From positions 1 to 64,000 of the forward strand of contig NZ_QUZT01000029.1 in the NCBI RefSeq assembly GCF_004682045.1: 64,000 bases of DNA. Reading direction: 5' to 3'. The notes under the pieces are model-generated. The model was not told where the DNA came from and ran no database searches. It saw only the letters and a program-made list of their open reading frames with translations. The position numbers and the translations under genes were made by a program. Position 1 is the first letter of the stretch; every line of letters starts with the position of its first letter. Source of the DNA: Pseudomonas nabeulensis. GTDB taxonomy: Bacteria > Pseudomonadota > Gammaproteobacteria > Pseudomonadales > Pseudomonadaceae. Shown one piece after another: positions 53,446 to 61,946 of this stretch.

Positions 53446-53634
53446 TTAGGTTGCCTTCCCTTTCTTGACTGTTGTTGGCTTTTCCTTTGCCGCGGCCGCA
53501 GCCTCGATCTCTTCGGCCAATTCCATGCCGATCAAAGCTTCGGCGATCTCATCAGTAACCGGGCGCTCCTCGAATTGATCGAAGTGCCCAGCGTGATAAT
53601 GGGAGAACTGCCGCAATGCACGAATAGTCTTCAT
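53446..53634 (-). CDS. small phage protein between capsid and connector
   Basis: A 62-aa protein from MKTIRALRQFSHYHAGHFDQ with an acidic middle (VTDEIAEALIGMELAEEIEA) and a Lys-rich end. It stops one base before the connector start. The role is unknown; similar small proteins occur at this point in related prophages. Confidence 0.7.
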   Translation of the reverse strand: MKTIRALRQFSHYHAGHFDQFEERPVTDEIAEALIGMELAEEIEAAAAAKEKPTTVKKGKAT

Positions 53635-53671
53635 GTTGATACCGGGGCAGTTGCCTGCCCCGCACCTGTGG

Positions 53672-54835
53672 TTATGCCGCCGGAGTGAAAGTGCCCTTGA
53701 TGATTGCGGTCGGGCGGTAGTGAGTAACCGCCAGGCGCTCTTCACAGAGGATGGTCAGCATGTTTTTCACGAAGTTGTCGCGATCCTGGTTGCTGATCTC
53801 GATGGTCGCGTCCATGCGGTCCCAGATCTGCGAGGCCAAATCGAAGCCGCCAACAGTGAAAGTGCCCTGGGCCTGAGCCTTGGTAGCCACCACCGGCAGA
53901 CCCCACATGACTTTGGCAGCGAATGCGGCTGGGCCACCGAAGATGTAGCGACCATCAGCGTCTTTCAACAGCGCGATCGCGTGCCAGTCGCGCGGGTTGA
54001 GGATCAGGCCAGAAGCCTCGAACTCCGACTCGCTCGTCTGGAAGATGGCATGAGCGATCTGGTCAGCGCGGGTGTCACCCGTGGCGTTGAGTGCAACGTC
54101 GTAGGCGCTGGCCACCTTATTCAAGCCGATCAGGTTGTCGCCGGTGCCGTCGCCGTTGAGCAACTGACCTTCTTCAACAAGGTCCAGGCCGAAGAGCAAG
54201 CGGCCGTTCACGTAGGATTCCAGCATCGGGGCATCGTCCATGATCTGGCGCGAGGCCTGAATCCAGTGAGCGATGGTTTTGACGTTGGCGGTTTCCTTCG
54301 TGAAGGTCAGCTGCGACTCAGGCTTGAGCTCGCCTTCAGCCACCGGTGCCGCGCTGTTGGTGAACACGTTCTCGCGCACGTACTCGATGGCATTGGAGGT
54401 GGTGCGACCTTGCGCCAGCAGATCCCGGATGGTCAGGCGGCGCAGCCCTGGCATCAGGATGCCGGCGTTCTGCTGCGGCTGGACCAGCGCGCCCGCAGAG
54501 GCTGCGCCGGCGCCCAGGGCCTTGCTGAAGCTCTTCACGTCGACCTTGCCCGAAGTGGAACCATTCCAGCCTTTTTTCAGGTCTTCGGCTGCGCGTTCAG
54601 CAAAAGACTTCTTGGTTTCGGGGTTGTCCGGGGCGCCGCCAGCGAGTTTCGATTCAAGATCGAACAGGCGGGTACCGGCAGACTTCAGTTCGTCCTGCAC
54701 AGTTTGCAGGTCACCCTGCAGCTTCTTGCTGATCTCGCCGGTAGCGGAGATCTCTTTCTTCTGCTCATCGAACAGCGCGGTCATGTTGGTTTGCGCGGTT
54801 TCGATAGCCTTTTGAATTTGGGCCAATTCGGACAT
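53672..54835 (-). CDS. HK97-fold major capsid protein
   Basis: A 387-aa precursor: an N-terminal coiled-coil delta/scaffold domain (about 1-100) followed by the capsid domain (ATGEISKKLQGDL region, then AEGELKPESQLTFTKETANVKTIAHWIQASRQIMDDAPMLESY split across strands). The C-terminal part has GLPVVATKAQAQGTFTVG and the E-loop region. The HK97-type protease gene is immediately upstream, three bases away, as expected for removal of the delta domain. Confidence 0.96.
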   Translation of the reverse strand: MSELAQIQKAIETAQTNMTALFDEQKKEISATGEISKKLQGDLQTVQDELKSAGTRLFDLESKLAGGAPDNPETKKSFAERAAEDLKKGWNGSTSGKVDVKSFSKALGAGAASAGALVQPQQNAGILMPGLRRLTIRDLLAQGRTTSNAIEYVRENVFTNSAAPVAEGELKPESQLTFTKETANVKTIAHWIQASRQIMDDAPMLESYVNGRLLFGLDLVEEGQLLNGDGTGDNLIGLNKVASAYDVALNATGDTRADQIAHAIFQTSESEFEASGLILNPRDWHAIALLKDADGRYIFGGPAAFAAKVMWGLPVVATKAQAQGTFTVGGFDLASQIWDRMDATIEISNQDRDNFVKNMLTILCEERLAVTHYRPTAIIKGTFTPAA

Positions 54836-54838
54836 GGT

Positions 54839-55501
54839 TCAATTTCCTACAGATGGGAAGGACTTGATGCGCTCCAGGAGCGCGGTGATTTCGCCACCTT
54901 CGGAATCGCTCCGAACTGCGGACTTGAACCGGGCGATAAAGCCCAGCGCTTGCGACTTCGATAGACCGGCCGAATCCCTCAGCCAGTGCTCTACGTCGCG
55001 AATGGTGGTGATCGACTCCATGCTTTTCATGGAATCGATGGTTGCTTGTTCATTGGCAGGGAAGGTGCAGATGCTGATCTCGCGAAGCGCTTGCACGTTC
55101 TTGAACGCCCGACCGGTGTCGATGATGCTGTAGTCGTCTTTCGTGACCGTGAAGCCCACAGACATACCTTCGACCGTCTTGTGTTCCATGGCGGCGCGCA
55201 GGTCGTTGGAAGCGGACATACCGGGCGTAAGCTCACCAATGACGATCAGCCCTTTGCTGTCCTCTTCCAGTGTCTGCCACTTGCCGACGGGCATTTCCCA
55301 CGTTTGATGGTTGAAGAACATCCCGACCTTTCGGCTTTGTTCGGCCAGGGCCTTCTTGTAAGCGCCCGGCAGGATGATGTCGCCGTCCGAGTCGATGACA
55401 TCAAAGACACTGGCGTAACCCTCGAAAACCCCAGCTTTGCCATCCGAGGAGAATTTGATTTCGGTGTCGGTAAAGGCCAGGGTCTTTTGGATATTTGACA
55501 T
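54839..55501 (-). CDS. HK97-family prohead protease
   Basis: A 220-aa U35-type serine protease that matures the prohead. Motifs: FEGYASVFDVIDSDGD, the His in MFFNHQTWEMPVG and the Ser in VEGMSVGFTV, the expected catalytic pair. The start follows a terminator-RBS junction (CTGGAGCTACCCAATG) that is embedded in the 3' end of the portal gene. Confidence 0.95.
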   Translation of the reverse strand: MSNIQKTLAFTDTEIKFSSDGKAGVFEGYASVFDVIDSDGDIILPGAYKKALAEQSRKVGMFFNHQTWEMPVGKWQTLEEDSKGLIVIGELTPGMSASNDLRAAMEHKTVEGMSVGFTVTKDDYSIIDTGRAFKNVQALREISICTFPANEQATIDSMKSMESITTIRDVEHWLRDSAGLSKSQALGFIARFKSAVRSDSEGGEITALLERIKSFPSVGN

Positions 55502-55508
55502 TGGGTAG

Positions 55509-55541
55509 CTCCAGAAAAACTAAACCCCGCTAGGGGCGGGG
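55509..55541 (-). promoter_or_regulatory. terminator-RBS junction before protease
   Basis: CCCCGCCCCTAGCGGGG on the minus strand, then TTTAGTTTTT, CTGGAG and the protease ATG. The hairpin encodes the last residues of the portal protein (NPAPSGV). Confidence 0.7.
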
Positions 55542-56791
55542 TTCGTTTTGCCAAGTTGATCAAGCGGCACGTTCTGCGACTGCCGCGTTGCGACATCGCC
55601 ACCAGGGAGCGGCGGCCGGTTATCAATGCGGCGACCTTCGTTGATTGTCAGCAGGCCTGTATCTACCTTGGTCTTCATGTAGTTCGCTCTTGCCGTTGAG
55701 TCGCCACTCAGAAGTCCATCTCGATTGTGTTCGGCATGAATGCGCCCCAGGTCTGCCGGCTTGATGAGCCATCGCAAAATGCAGCCTTCCCAGATTTCCA
55801 AGTAGGCATCCAGGCTGTACTGAAGAAACCCAAGGTTCTGCTGCTCGATACCTGAGCCCCAACTGGTTGACTTCTCGACATCGCCCACCAGGTGCGGCGG
55901 CACACCAAAGAAGCGCGCCAGCTCACTGACCTGGAACTTCCGGGCCGCCATCGTTTCCGCGTCTTGCGGGCTCACACCGATGGCTTGAGTAGTGAAACCA
56001 CCCTCCAAAATCCAAAGCCGCTTCTTAACCGGCCCGCCGGATATTTCCTTGAAGTTGGCCTCCACCTGGTTGCGCTGCTCGGTGGTGAGCAGCTTCCCTT
56101 CGCCCGTCATCAGCAGTTGTGGTGACTTCGCACCGTTGGCATAGAAGTCGCGCTGCTGGTCTTCCATAGCAACGGCAACGCCAGCGGTCTTGGCCGCGAA
56201 GGCAATAGGGGAAAGCCCTACAAGACCGTTAAACCCAAAGCCTTTGAGATGGAAGATTTCGCTTTGCTTGAAGTCGGCATACTCGGTGTCGCGCCGGTAC
56301 CGATAAACGATGCGCTTACCCTCAAGGCGAACGTCCATGTTCACCGACATCAAAGGCACCAGACTGATCACGTCGCCGACCGAGTTACGTTCGGTCAGGG
56401 CATAAGCGTTGCCGTAATAACAAAGCTGCATCGTCATGGCGACACGGAAGTCAAAGGCTGTCATGAAGTCGTTTGGCCGATACTTCAGAAGCCGGGCGAG
56501 CGGGTTGTCTAGCCCGACCTTCACACGGTCATCCCCCTTGGTTTCGAAAACGTCCAGGGGCATGCACGCCGTGACGCTCGAGATAAGGCGCACGCATGCG
56601 AACACCGTCGAGATCTGAAGCGAGCGCTCGTCTGTTACGACTGAGTCGCCGACCTCACCGGTGGCGGAAACAGGTCCTGTCTGAGATCCCTTGTTCGGCG
56701 TCGACAACCGACCGCCGACAAAGAAGCTCGCCATGCGCGCCCAGAAGGGACTGCGGGTGCGCAGGTCAATGCTGTAGTCGGTATCTGCCAT
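55520..56791 (-). CDS. phage portal protein (HK97 family)
   Basis: A 423-aa portal through which DNA is packaged and ejected. Motifs: TDERSLQISTVFACVRLIS, NPLARLLKYRPNDFMTAF, YGNAYALTERN, FHLKGFGFNGLVGLSPI and FFGVPPHLVGD. Its ATG overlaps the large-terminase stop (TAATG), coupling the two. Confidence 0.96.
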   Translation of the reverse strand: MADTDYSIDLRTRSPFWARMASFFVGGRLSTPNKGSQTGPVSATGEVGDSVVTDERSLQISTVFACVRLISSVTACMPLDVFETKGDDRVKVGLDNPLARLLKYRPNDFMTAFDFRVAMTMQLCYYGNAYALTERNSVGDVISLVPLMSVNMDVRLEGKRIVYRYRRDTEYADFKQSEIFHLKGFGFNGLVGLSPIAFAAKTAGVAVAMEDQQRDFYANGAKSPQLLMTGEGKLLTTEQRNQVEANFKEISGGPVKKRLWILEGGFTTQAIGVSPQDAETMAARKFQVSELARFFGVPPHLVGDVEKSTSWGSGIEQQNLGFLQYSLDAYLEIWEGCILRWLIKPADLGRIHAEHNRDGLLSGDSTARANYMKTKVDTGLLTINEGRRIDNRPPLPGGDVATRQSQNVPLDQLGKTNPAPSGV

Positions 56792-58578
56792 TACATGCTC
56801 ATCGGTCGATTGAGGAAGTCATCAAGGTTCTGCGTCACGGTTCTTTGCTCTGCTGCACCCACGGCCATGGCCAAGGCAACCGCGCCGTCGATCCGGCCAG
56901 TTCGTTTTCGCTTCGAAAAACATCTGTTTTCTTGCGCGTCAGCCTCCATCACAGCGGAGGCGACGTTCCAGGTCAGGCAGGGGTTATCAAGTACTTGAAT
57001 CTTGCCGGTAGCGATCAAGTCCTCCACCAGGTCGATGGAATGAGTCATCCAGAGATTCGACTCGCGGGCAGGGCGGAAACCCTGCCCATGGGGAACCAAG
57101 TTCAACTCGATGCCCTGCGCCTCGAGCTCCACTTCCAGATAGCTCATGTGGTATGGGTCAAAGGCCAGTGCCTTTATGTCGTACTTGGCTGCAAGCTCTC
57201 CCAGCCGCTTTGCTACGAACGCGTAGTTGATCGCCTTGCCTGGCGGCGCGTGAATGTGTCCGCTTTCTAGCCAGACGTCATAGGGCACGCCATCAATCGC
57301 GGCGCGATCAAGTAGCGTGTCCTTGGGCGTCCAGAACTCTGCGATTGATTTTCCTTGTTCGGGAAAGTAGAGATTCAACGCAGTGAGATCTCGTTTGCCC
57401 GAAAGATCGAGGCCGCCATAACAAAATTGGCCAGCCAGCTTCTCGGGATCGAACTTCGCGCAGCACGACAACCAGGTATCGATATCGACCCATGGGTTCG
57501 CCGCATCTACCCACTGGCAGAAGTTCAAGCGCCGAACAGTGCTCGCCTTGGCCGGCATGCCCTTCGCGTCGGTGACCTGCTCGCGCAGATACTTTGGCTG
57601 GAACGTGTGGCCCAGCGATGGGTTGGCCTTGCCCCAGCACTTCTCATCCTTGAACGGGTCATCGCCCTTATCCAGGGAGCAGATGAACGAGAAGAAACCA
57701 TCGTTGAAGTGGCGGTGCCGCTTTGTCACGCCTTTGGCGCCGGCCTCACAGACATTCACACCGAGCTGGTGATAGCTGTAGCAGACCGAGTTACGGTCGT
57801 GACCGCTGTTGGTGATCATCAGGATCAGCGCTTGGCGGCGACCTTTGGTGCCCGCCCGCATGAACTCGACGGTCTTGTTGTTCTTGTGTTCGTGGACTTC
57901 GTCGATCAGCGCGCAGTGAGGACGCGGACCAGATTGCCCGTCGTCGGAACTGATAGGTCGAAAGAATGACCCGGTCGCCAGGTAGGCCAGGTTCCAAACC
58001 TTCTCGTCCCGGCCCGACTTCTTAATTTTCTTCATCAGCGACGGCGACTGATCAACCATCGCCACCGCATCGCGGAACAGGATCATCGCCTGATCACGCT
58101 TCGTCGCTGCGGCGTACACCTCGGCGCGCGGCTCATTGTCTGAGGTCAGGCAATACAGGCCAATGCCAGCCGCCAGCGGCGACTTGCCCGACCCTTTACC
58201 CGACTCGATGTAACAGGTTCGGAATCGGCGAAAGCCGTCCGGCGCCATCCAGCCAAAGATCGATCCAACGATGAATGCTTGCCAGGGCAGCAGAATGAAT
58301 GGGAGGCCTTCGTGCTCGCCGCCGTTGAGCTTGAGTACCGTCTTGAAATAGCGGATCGCCCGGTTGGCTTTTTCGAGATCCCAGGTAAGCCCTCGCTTCG
58401 GCCCGTCCTCCAGGTCTCGCAAGTGGCGACCACAGGCGTTTCGAATATCGGGACCGGCCAGCACCTTGCCAGAGTAAACCTCTTGAGCCCAAGCCGTTAC
58501 TGGGTCGACCGCATAGGAAACCTTCTTGACCTCAATTGAAGAACTCGTCTTCCGGGTCTTTGCTTGGAGGTTCGCCAA
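56791..58578 (-). CDS. terminase large subunit
   Basis: A 595-aa packaging motor. The ATPase has Walker A ESGKGSGKSPLAAG (about 130), Walker B CALIDEVHEH (about 225) and the coupling motif near LMITNSG; the C-terminal nuclease has GGLDLSGKRDLTAL and the final acidic GRIDGAVALAMA. The earliest in-frame start is TTG at 58578, overlapping the small subunit by 47 bases; no ATG is available near it. Confidence 0.95.
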   Translation of the reverse strand: MANLQAKTRKTSSSIEVKKVSYAVDPVTAWAQEVYSGKVLAGPDIRNACGRHLRDLEDGPKRGLTWDLEKANRAIRYFKTVLKLNGGEHEGLPFILLPWQAFIVGSIFGWMAPDGFRRFRTCYIESGKGSGKSPLAAGIGLYCLTSDNEPRAEVYAAATKRDQAMILFRDAVAMVDQSPSLMKKIKKSGRDEKVWNLAYLATGSFFRPISSDDGQSGPRPHCALIDEVHEHKNNKTVEFMRAGTKGRRQALILMITNSGHDRNSVCYSYHQLGVNVCEAGAKGVTKRHRHFNDGFFSFICSLDKGDDPFKDEKCWGKANPSLGHTFQPKYLREQVTDAKGMPAKASTVRRLNFCQWVDAANPWVDIDTWLSCCAKFDPEKLAGQFCYGGLDLSGKRDLTALNLYFPEQGKSIAEFWTPKDTLLDRAAIDGVPYDVWLESGHIHAPPGKAINYAFVAKRLGELAAKYDIKALAFDPYHMSYLEVELEAQGIELNLVPHGQGFRPARESNLWMTHSIDLVEDLIATGKIQVLDNPCLTWNVASAVMEADAQENRCFSKRKRTGRIDGAVALAMAVGAAEQRTVTQNLDDFLNRPMSM

Positions 58579-58990
58579 TGGCCTGGACCTTGGATCGGGC
58601 GGCGGGTGTCATGCCGAAATGGGTGAGGTAAGAGAGCAGCCGGCGGTCGGCGTCAGCCGCCATAGCCACAGCGGGGTGCGCTTTGATCAGGCCCGCGGCG
58701 GTCGAATAGGTATGGCCCTCTTCGGAAATTACTTTGGTCAAACGGCGAACCTCGGCGGCGACTTCGCATAGACGCTCAAGCGTTTGCAGATCTGCTTCAG
58801 TGAGTACGCCCATCGATGCGGCGAGCGGGCAGAATATTTTCCATACTGCCTGGCCTTCGGCTGTCATCGATGCGGGCGCCGACTGGTATGACGCGACCGC
58901 GAGCTGAGGCTCCCGCTTGTTTTCCCGACTGGCACGCAACGTGCCGGTGACCTTTTTCTGGGTCGTCGGGGCGGGGGTTCTTCCCTTCAA
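58532..58990 (-). CDS. terminase small subunit (P27 family)
   Basis: Recognises the packaging site. The TTG at 58990 has GGAGAG six bases ahead and gives 152 aa starting (M)KGRTPAPTTQKKVTGTLR, the typical basic P27 N-terminus. The helical core has ADLQTLERLCEVAAEVRRL and KAHPAVAMAADADRRLLSYLTHFGMTPAARSKV. An upstream extension of the frame is open but unsupported. Confidence 0.9.
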   Translation of the reverse strand: MKGRTPAPTTQKKVTGTLRASRENKREPQLAVASYQSAPASMTAEGQAVWKIFCPLAASMGVLTEADLQTLERLCEVAAEVRRLTKVISEEGHTYSTAAGLIKAHPAVAMAADADRRLLSYLTHFGMTPAARSKVQAIGEPPSKDPEDEFFN

Positions 58991-59125
58991 AAAAAACTCT
59001 CCAATTCTGGCTTTTTGCGTAAAGAGGGTCGAGGGCGGTCCTATGCACGGAAATCCCGAACTTTTCACCCTCCCCCTCGGGGCAGTGGCGTGCCGCACCA
59101 ACTAGGTGCAAGGATCGACGATTCG

Positions 59126-59437
59126 TCACTCCCGATTCCAGTGATGGTTCGGATCGATCGGCAGGCCGTTCACGTCGCACCCAACAATGACTCCAGACTT
59201 CTCTTCGCGCTGCTTGGCGCTGTCGTGACAGGTCTTGCAAAGACTTTGAAGCTCGCCACCAAAGAACAACGCAACGTCACCCCTGTGCGGTTTAACGTGG
59301 TCAGCGATGATGGCTGAGACGACACGGCCTTGGCTCTCACAGCGGCGGCACAACGGGTAAGCCTGTAGTTGGTGGTGGCGCAGTCGGTACCAGTCCTTCG
59401 TCTTGTACAGGTGGTGCCAGGGCGAGTTGTTTGCCAT
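59126..59437 (-). CDS. HNH endonuclease of the packaging module
   Basis: A 103-aa HNH nuclease with two zinc Cys pairs (CRRCESQG and CKTCHDSAKQ) and the catalytic ADHVKPHRGD. In HK97-type cos phages an HNH protein next to the terminase is needed with it for cos cleavage. It lies 136 bases ahead of the small-subunit start; the gap may hold the cos site, which I cannot delimit. Confidence 0.93.
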   Translation of the reverse strand: MANNSPWHHLYKTKDWYRLRHHQLQAYPLCRRCESQGRVVSAIIADHVKPHRGDVALFFGGELQSLCKTCHDSAKQREEKSGVIVGCDVNGLPIDPNHHWNRE

Positions 59438-59440
59438 CAG

Positions 59441-59689
59441 TCAAACCTCATCAATCTTGGGCTCTACACGAACCTCACCCCAGGCGTGATAGCTGTCGAT
59501 GCGATCCGTTCCCGGAATGATTTCTACTGGCTCACAGTAGGCAACGACCAGTCCAAGTTGAGTGTCAGCGAAGAAGGCGTCTTGCACCTTCACCCCATCG
59601 AGATACACCTCGCGGGCGCCTCGGCCGTCATCAACGGTGTGGACGTGCTCTTGGGCGAAGTAGTCGGCCTCTGCCTTGGTGCTACTCAT
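59441..59689 (-). CDS. phage hypothetical protein (82 aa)
   Basis: A soluble 82-aa protein (MSSTKAEADYFAQEHVHTVD) with a beta-rich middle (EVYLDGVKVQDAFFADTQLGLV). It overlaps the upstream gene by eight bases and precedes the HNH gene by three, so it belongs to the same operon. No family recognised. Confidence 0.75.
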   Translation of the reverse strand: MSSTKAEADYFAQEHVHTVDDGRGAREVYLDGVKVQDAFFADTQLGLVVAYCEPVEIIPGTDRIDSYHAWGEVRVEPKIDEV

Positions 59690-60239
59690 GATCAGTCACC
59701 CGCTCAAGCTGGATGGCCAGCAGCGCATCAAGGTGAGTGCCGAGCCGGTCGCAAAGTGCGCTGTCCTGCTTGGCACCTGCATCCGCCATCTGCTGATGCT
59801 CGTCGCGCAGCATGCGGACGGTCGACTCGACGGCCTGCTCCAACGGATCGAGGTTGAAGCTCACGGCCTCACCCTGGATAGCAGTTACCGGGCTCGCGTC
59901 GCTGTTGAGCCTTGCGCTGTAGTATCCGGTCCGAGCCGCTGAGCAACTGCGCAGGCCTTCCTTGATCTCGACAGCAGTTGCCTTGCTTGGCATAACACCA
60001 ACATTGATCAGTCGAGCATCTTGGCCGGGGCCAAGAACCAGAACCTCGGCGCCGACCTTGCTGGCGACAGCCTCAACGCGAGCGGTTAACTTGGCGTGTT
60101 GGTCATCGGACATATGGCCGGCACTGGTGATTACAAGCAGGTTGGTCTTGGTCATTGTCGGCTCCGATGGTGGTGTTGGTGGTGTGGGCTCTTGGCCTGC
60201 GATGTGAATGCGGGCCCCCACTGCTGTGTGAACACTCAT
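59682..60239 (-). CDS. phage hypothetical protein (185 aa)
   Basis: The frame starts MSVHTAVGARIHIAG with ATGA overlap to the 52-aa gene. An internal ATG at 60155 (MTKTNLLVITSAGHMSDDQHAKL), with CGGAG ahead, is an equally good start and gives 157 aa. The region TARVEAVASKVGAEVLVLGPGQDARL is alpha/beta. Residues 125-175 look helical and acidic. No function recognised. Confidence 0.7.
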   Translation of the reverse strand: MSVHTAVGARIHIAGQEPTPPTPPSEPTMTKTNLLVITSAGHMSDDQHAKLTARVEAVASKVGAEVLVLGPGQDARLINVGVMPSKATAVEIKEGLRSCSAARTGYYSARLNSDASPVTAIQGEAVSFNLDPLEQAVESTVRMLRDEHQQMADAGAKQDSALCDRLGTHLDALLAIQLERVTDHE

Positions 60240-60394
60240 GTGGCGTTAACCTCCAGGCCGCGTGCGATGGTGGCCGCTACCTTGTCGTAATCGGGATCTA
60301 GGCCTGTCAGCTCACTGAACAGTTGAACGCCGTAGATGTACGGCATTACCCACCAGGCGCGCTTGATGGTGATGATCAGGCTGATGTTGGCCAT
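60236..60394 (-). CDS. 52-aa conserved-looking phage protein
   Basis: A short gene starting MANISLIITIKRAWWVMPYI with GGAG six bases before the ATG and ATGA overlap with the next gene. The amphipathic KRAWWVMPYIYGVQLFSELTG segment is similar to small proteins often found near terminase genes in Pseudomonas phages. Function unknown. Confidence 0.7.
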   Translation of the reverse strand: MANISLIITIKRAWWVMPYIYGVQLFSELTGLDPDYDKVAATIARGLEVNAT

Positions 60395-60582
60395 GCGCTG
60401 CTCCAATACCGCGCCACGATTTGGCGCATTCGAAAACGTGGCGCGAGATAGGTAGCCAAGTCTGGCTTAGGGATTGCAGGTCGATCGCTGTAGCTTCAGA
60501 GCGTCGGTAATCTGACGCGATGGCAACCAAACAATGTTCAGGAACTCAGCGATACGCTTGTTCAGCCCACCGGAGATGTAAC

Positions 60583-60789
60583 GTGTCAACTCTCAATGAA
60601 ATCGCAATGAACCACTCGAGAATGACCAAGGCAAAGGAAGACGCCTCGACCAAATTAAGCGAGCGACAGCTTCAAGTAGTCGGCGGTTTCGAAATCCCAG
60701 CCGTTGATACGAAACAGCTGAATTCTTTCCGTCTCTCGGTCACTACGCAGGACAGTTCGCTTGATCAAGGCGCTGGCTATTCACTCTGA
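60583..60789 (+). CDS. possible small plus-strand gene
   Basis: A 68-aa frame with GTG start (STLNEIAMNHSRMTKAKEDA follows) and GGAG eight bases ahead. The sequence is mostly polar with a C-terminal half LSERQLQVVGGFEIPAVDTK. It is on the opposite strand from the late genes and overlaps the o-spanin stop. Could be a moron or chance. Confidence 0.4.
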   Translation: MSTLNEIAMNHSRMTKAKEDASTKLSERQLQVVGGFEIPAVDTKQLNSFRLSVTTQDSSLDQGAGYSL

Positions 60790-61049
60790 CTGCGCTTGAT
60801 CTGCGCGTCCACTTGGTCAGCGCACGTGTCCAGCAACTTGATGGCCTTGTCCTTCAGCTCCCACACATCACCGTTGAGGCGTAGGTCGGCGTCCTCCTGG
60901 TCAACCCGTTCACACGGGATCAGCTCAGGGGCTTCCAACCTTACGGCCTGGGTCTTTGTTACCACTGCTGGCTTTGCCGCGCAGGCCGTCAGGCAGAGGC
61001 TGAGCAGCCCAATCACGAACAGGCTTGCTGTTGCGTTTGAGGTCTTCAA
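60777..61049 (-). CDS. Rz1-like outer-membrane spanin lipoprotein
   Basis: A 90-aa lipoprotein with signal ending in LCLTAC (Cys about 23), a Pro-containing mature N-terminus and a helical C-terminus (ELKDKAIKLLDTCADQVDAQ). Its 5' half lies inside the 3' part of the Rz-like gene in another frame, the classical nested Rz/Rz1 layout. With the inner-membrane spanin it fuses or disrupts the outer membrane in the last step of lysis. Confidence 0.85.
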   Translation of the reverse strand: MKTSNATASLFVIGLLSLCLTACAAKPAVVTKTQAVRLEAPELIPCERVDQEDADLRLNGDVWELKDKAIKLLDTCADQVDAQIKRSQSE

Positions 61050-61311
61050 AGTCTTTCCTCGCCTTCTCGGCTTTCTTCTCGCTGGCTTTGATGCGCTTGG
61101 TCAGATCGGCAGTGTAGTCGGCGTTGCGCTTGGCTTCAGCGCGCAGCGTGGTGATAGTGGTCTGGCTCTCGGTGTTGGCCTTGATGGCTTCGTCCTTGGC
61201 CTGAGCCTCGACGCGCTTCTCTTCGCGCAGATCCTCAACCCGTAGTTGCTGTATCCCGACGAGCAGGAGGCCGACCAGGGCGATGATGATGCCTGCTGCG
61301 ATCGCCTTCAT
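60925..61311 (-). CDS. Rz-like inner-membrane spanin
   Basis: A 128-aa protein with one N-terminal membrane anchor (AAGIIIALVGLLLVGIQQL) and a long periplasmic coiled coil (about 25-105, charged, rich in Ala/Lys/Glu), ending PLPDGLRG. The ATG overlaps the holin stop (ATGA). It is the intact partner of the Rz1-like lipoprotein. Confidence 0.88.
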   Translation of the reverse strand: MKAIAAGIIIALVGLLLVGIQQLRVEDLREEKRVEAQAKDEAIKANTESQTTITTLRAEAKRNADYTADLTKRIKASEKKAEKARKDFEDLKRNSKPVRDWAAQPLPDGLRGKASSGNKDPGRKVGSP

Positions 61312-61634
61312 GCCGAGTCCACCTTCTTGCCCAGGAACCTGATGATCAAGTCGCGGATCGCGGTCACGCCGATGAAGCCAATGGCACCACCAGCAGCAAC
61401 CGAGAGACTGGGCGGCCACTCCATCCACTCAATGATGCTGCTCGCCGAAAGGCTTAGGGCTCCGCAGATCAAGGCTTCGAACACGATCCGCCACTTGTTG
61501 GGCTCTTTCGCTTCGTACAGCACACGCAACAAGGTGATCGTGAACGCCATGATTGCGCCCTGCCAGAGCGGCGTGCTGAGGACGAGCCACACCTGCGCCC
61601 AGAAGTCAGGGTTCTTGTCCGGCATAGGTTTCAT
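61308..61634 (-). CDS. lambda S-type holin
   Basis: A 108-aa inner-membrane protein with three hydrophobic segments (about 25-42, 55-72, 78-98). The C-terminal GFIGVTAIRDLIIRFLGKK parallels lambda S ([20 protein letters not shown]). It starts MKPMPDK: Met1 and Met4 recall the dual-start MKM of lambda S that yields antiholin and holin. GAGGA precedes the first ATG. It opens the membrane for the endolysin encoded 21 kb downstream. Confidence 0.88.
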   Translation of the reverse strand: MKPMPDKNPDFWAQVWLVLSTPLWQGAIMAFTITLLRVLYEAKEPNKWRIVFEALICGALSLSASSIIEWMEWPPSLSVAAGGAIGFIGVTAIRDLIIRFLGKKVDSA

Positions 61635-61717
61635 CCGCTGTCCTCGCTTTCTGCGAGCGTGATAGATCGGCCCCAGCAGCACTCCCAGCCGTAGCAATGG
61701 GTGTGGTGGAGCCGAAA

Positions 61718-61746
61718 ACAAAAAGGCCCGCCGATAATGGCGAGCC
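61718..61746 (-). terminator. strong terminator before the holin
   Basis: GGCTCGCC-ATTATC-GGCGGGCC followed by TTTTTGTTTT on the minus strand, 84 bases before the holin ATG. Confidence 0.85.
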
Positions 61747-61922
61747 TCGAAATACGTGTGAGGGTCTTTCCCCTCGGTCCATCAGCGCTACCCGCGAGGT
61801 AATGGAGCATGGGCACGCTGATTACCGGTGTTCTGTAGCACGCGTGACTACCGGCTATACCGCGTCCAGGCCTTCCCGAAGGACAATCCTGGCAATGGTC
61901 TACCCTCAAAAAACGAAGGCAT

Positions 61923-61946
61923 AAAAAAACCCCGCACTAGGCAGGG
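61923..61946 (-). terminator. terminator in the late leader
   Basis: CCCTGC-CTAGT-GCGGGG (one G-U pair) followed by seven T on the minus strand. Confidence 0.75.

Noticed and set aside
53633..54964. 443-codon plus-strand frame opposite the capsid gene
   Set aside because: Antisense shadow of the HK97 capsid gene.
59000..59125. cos site between HNH and small terminase genes
   Set aside because: The position is expected, but I see no sequence feature that fixes the cut site, so no feature is reported.
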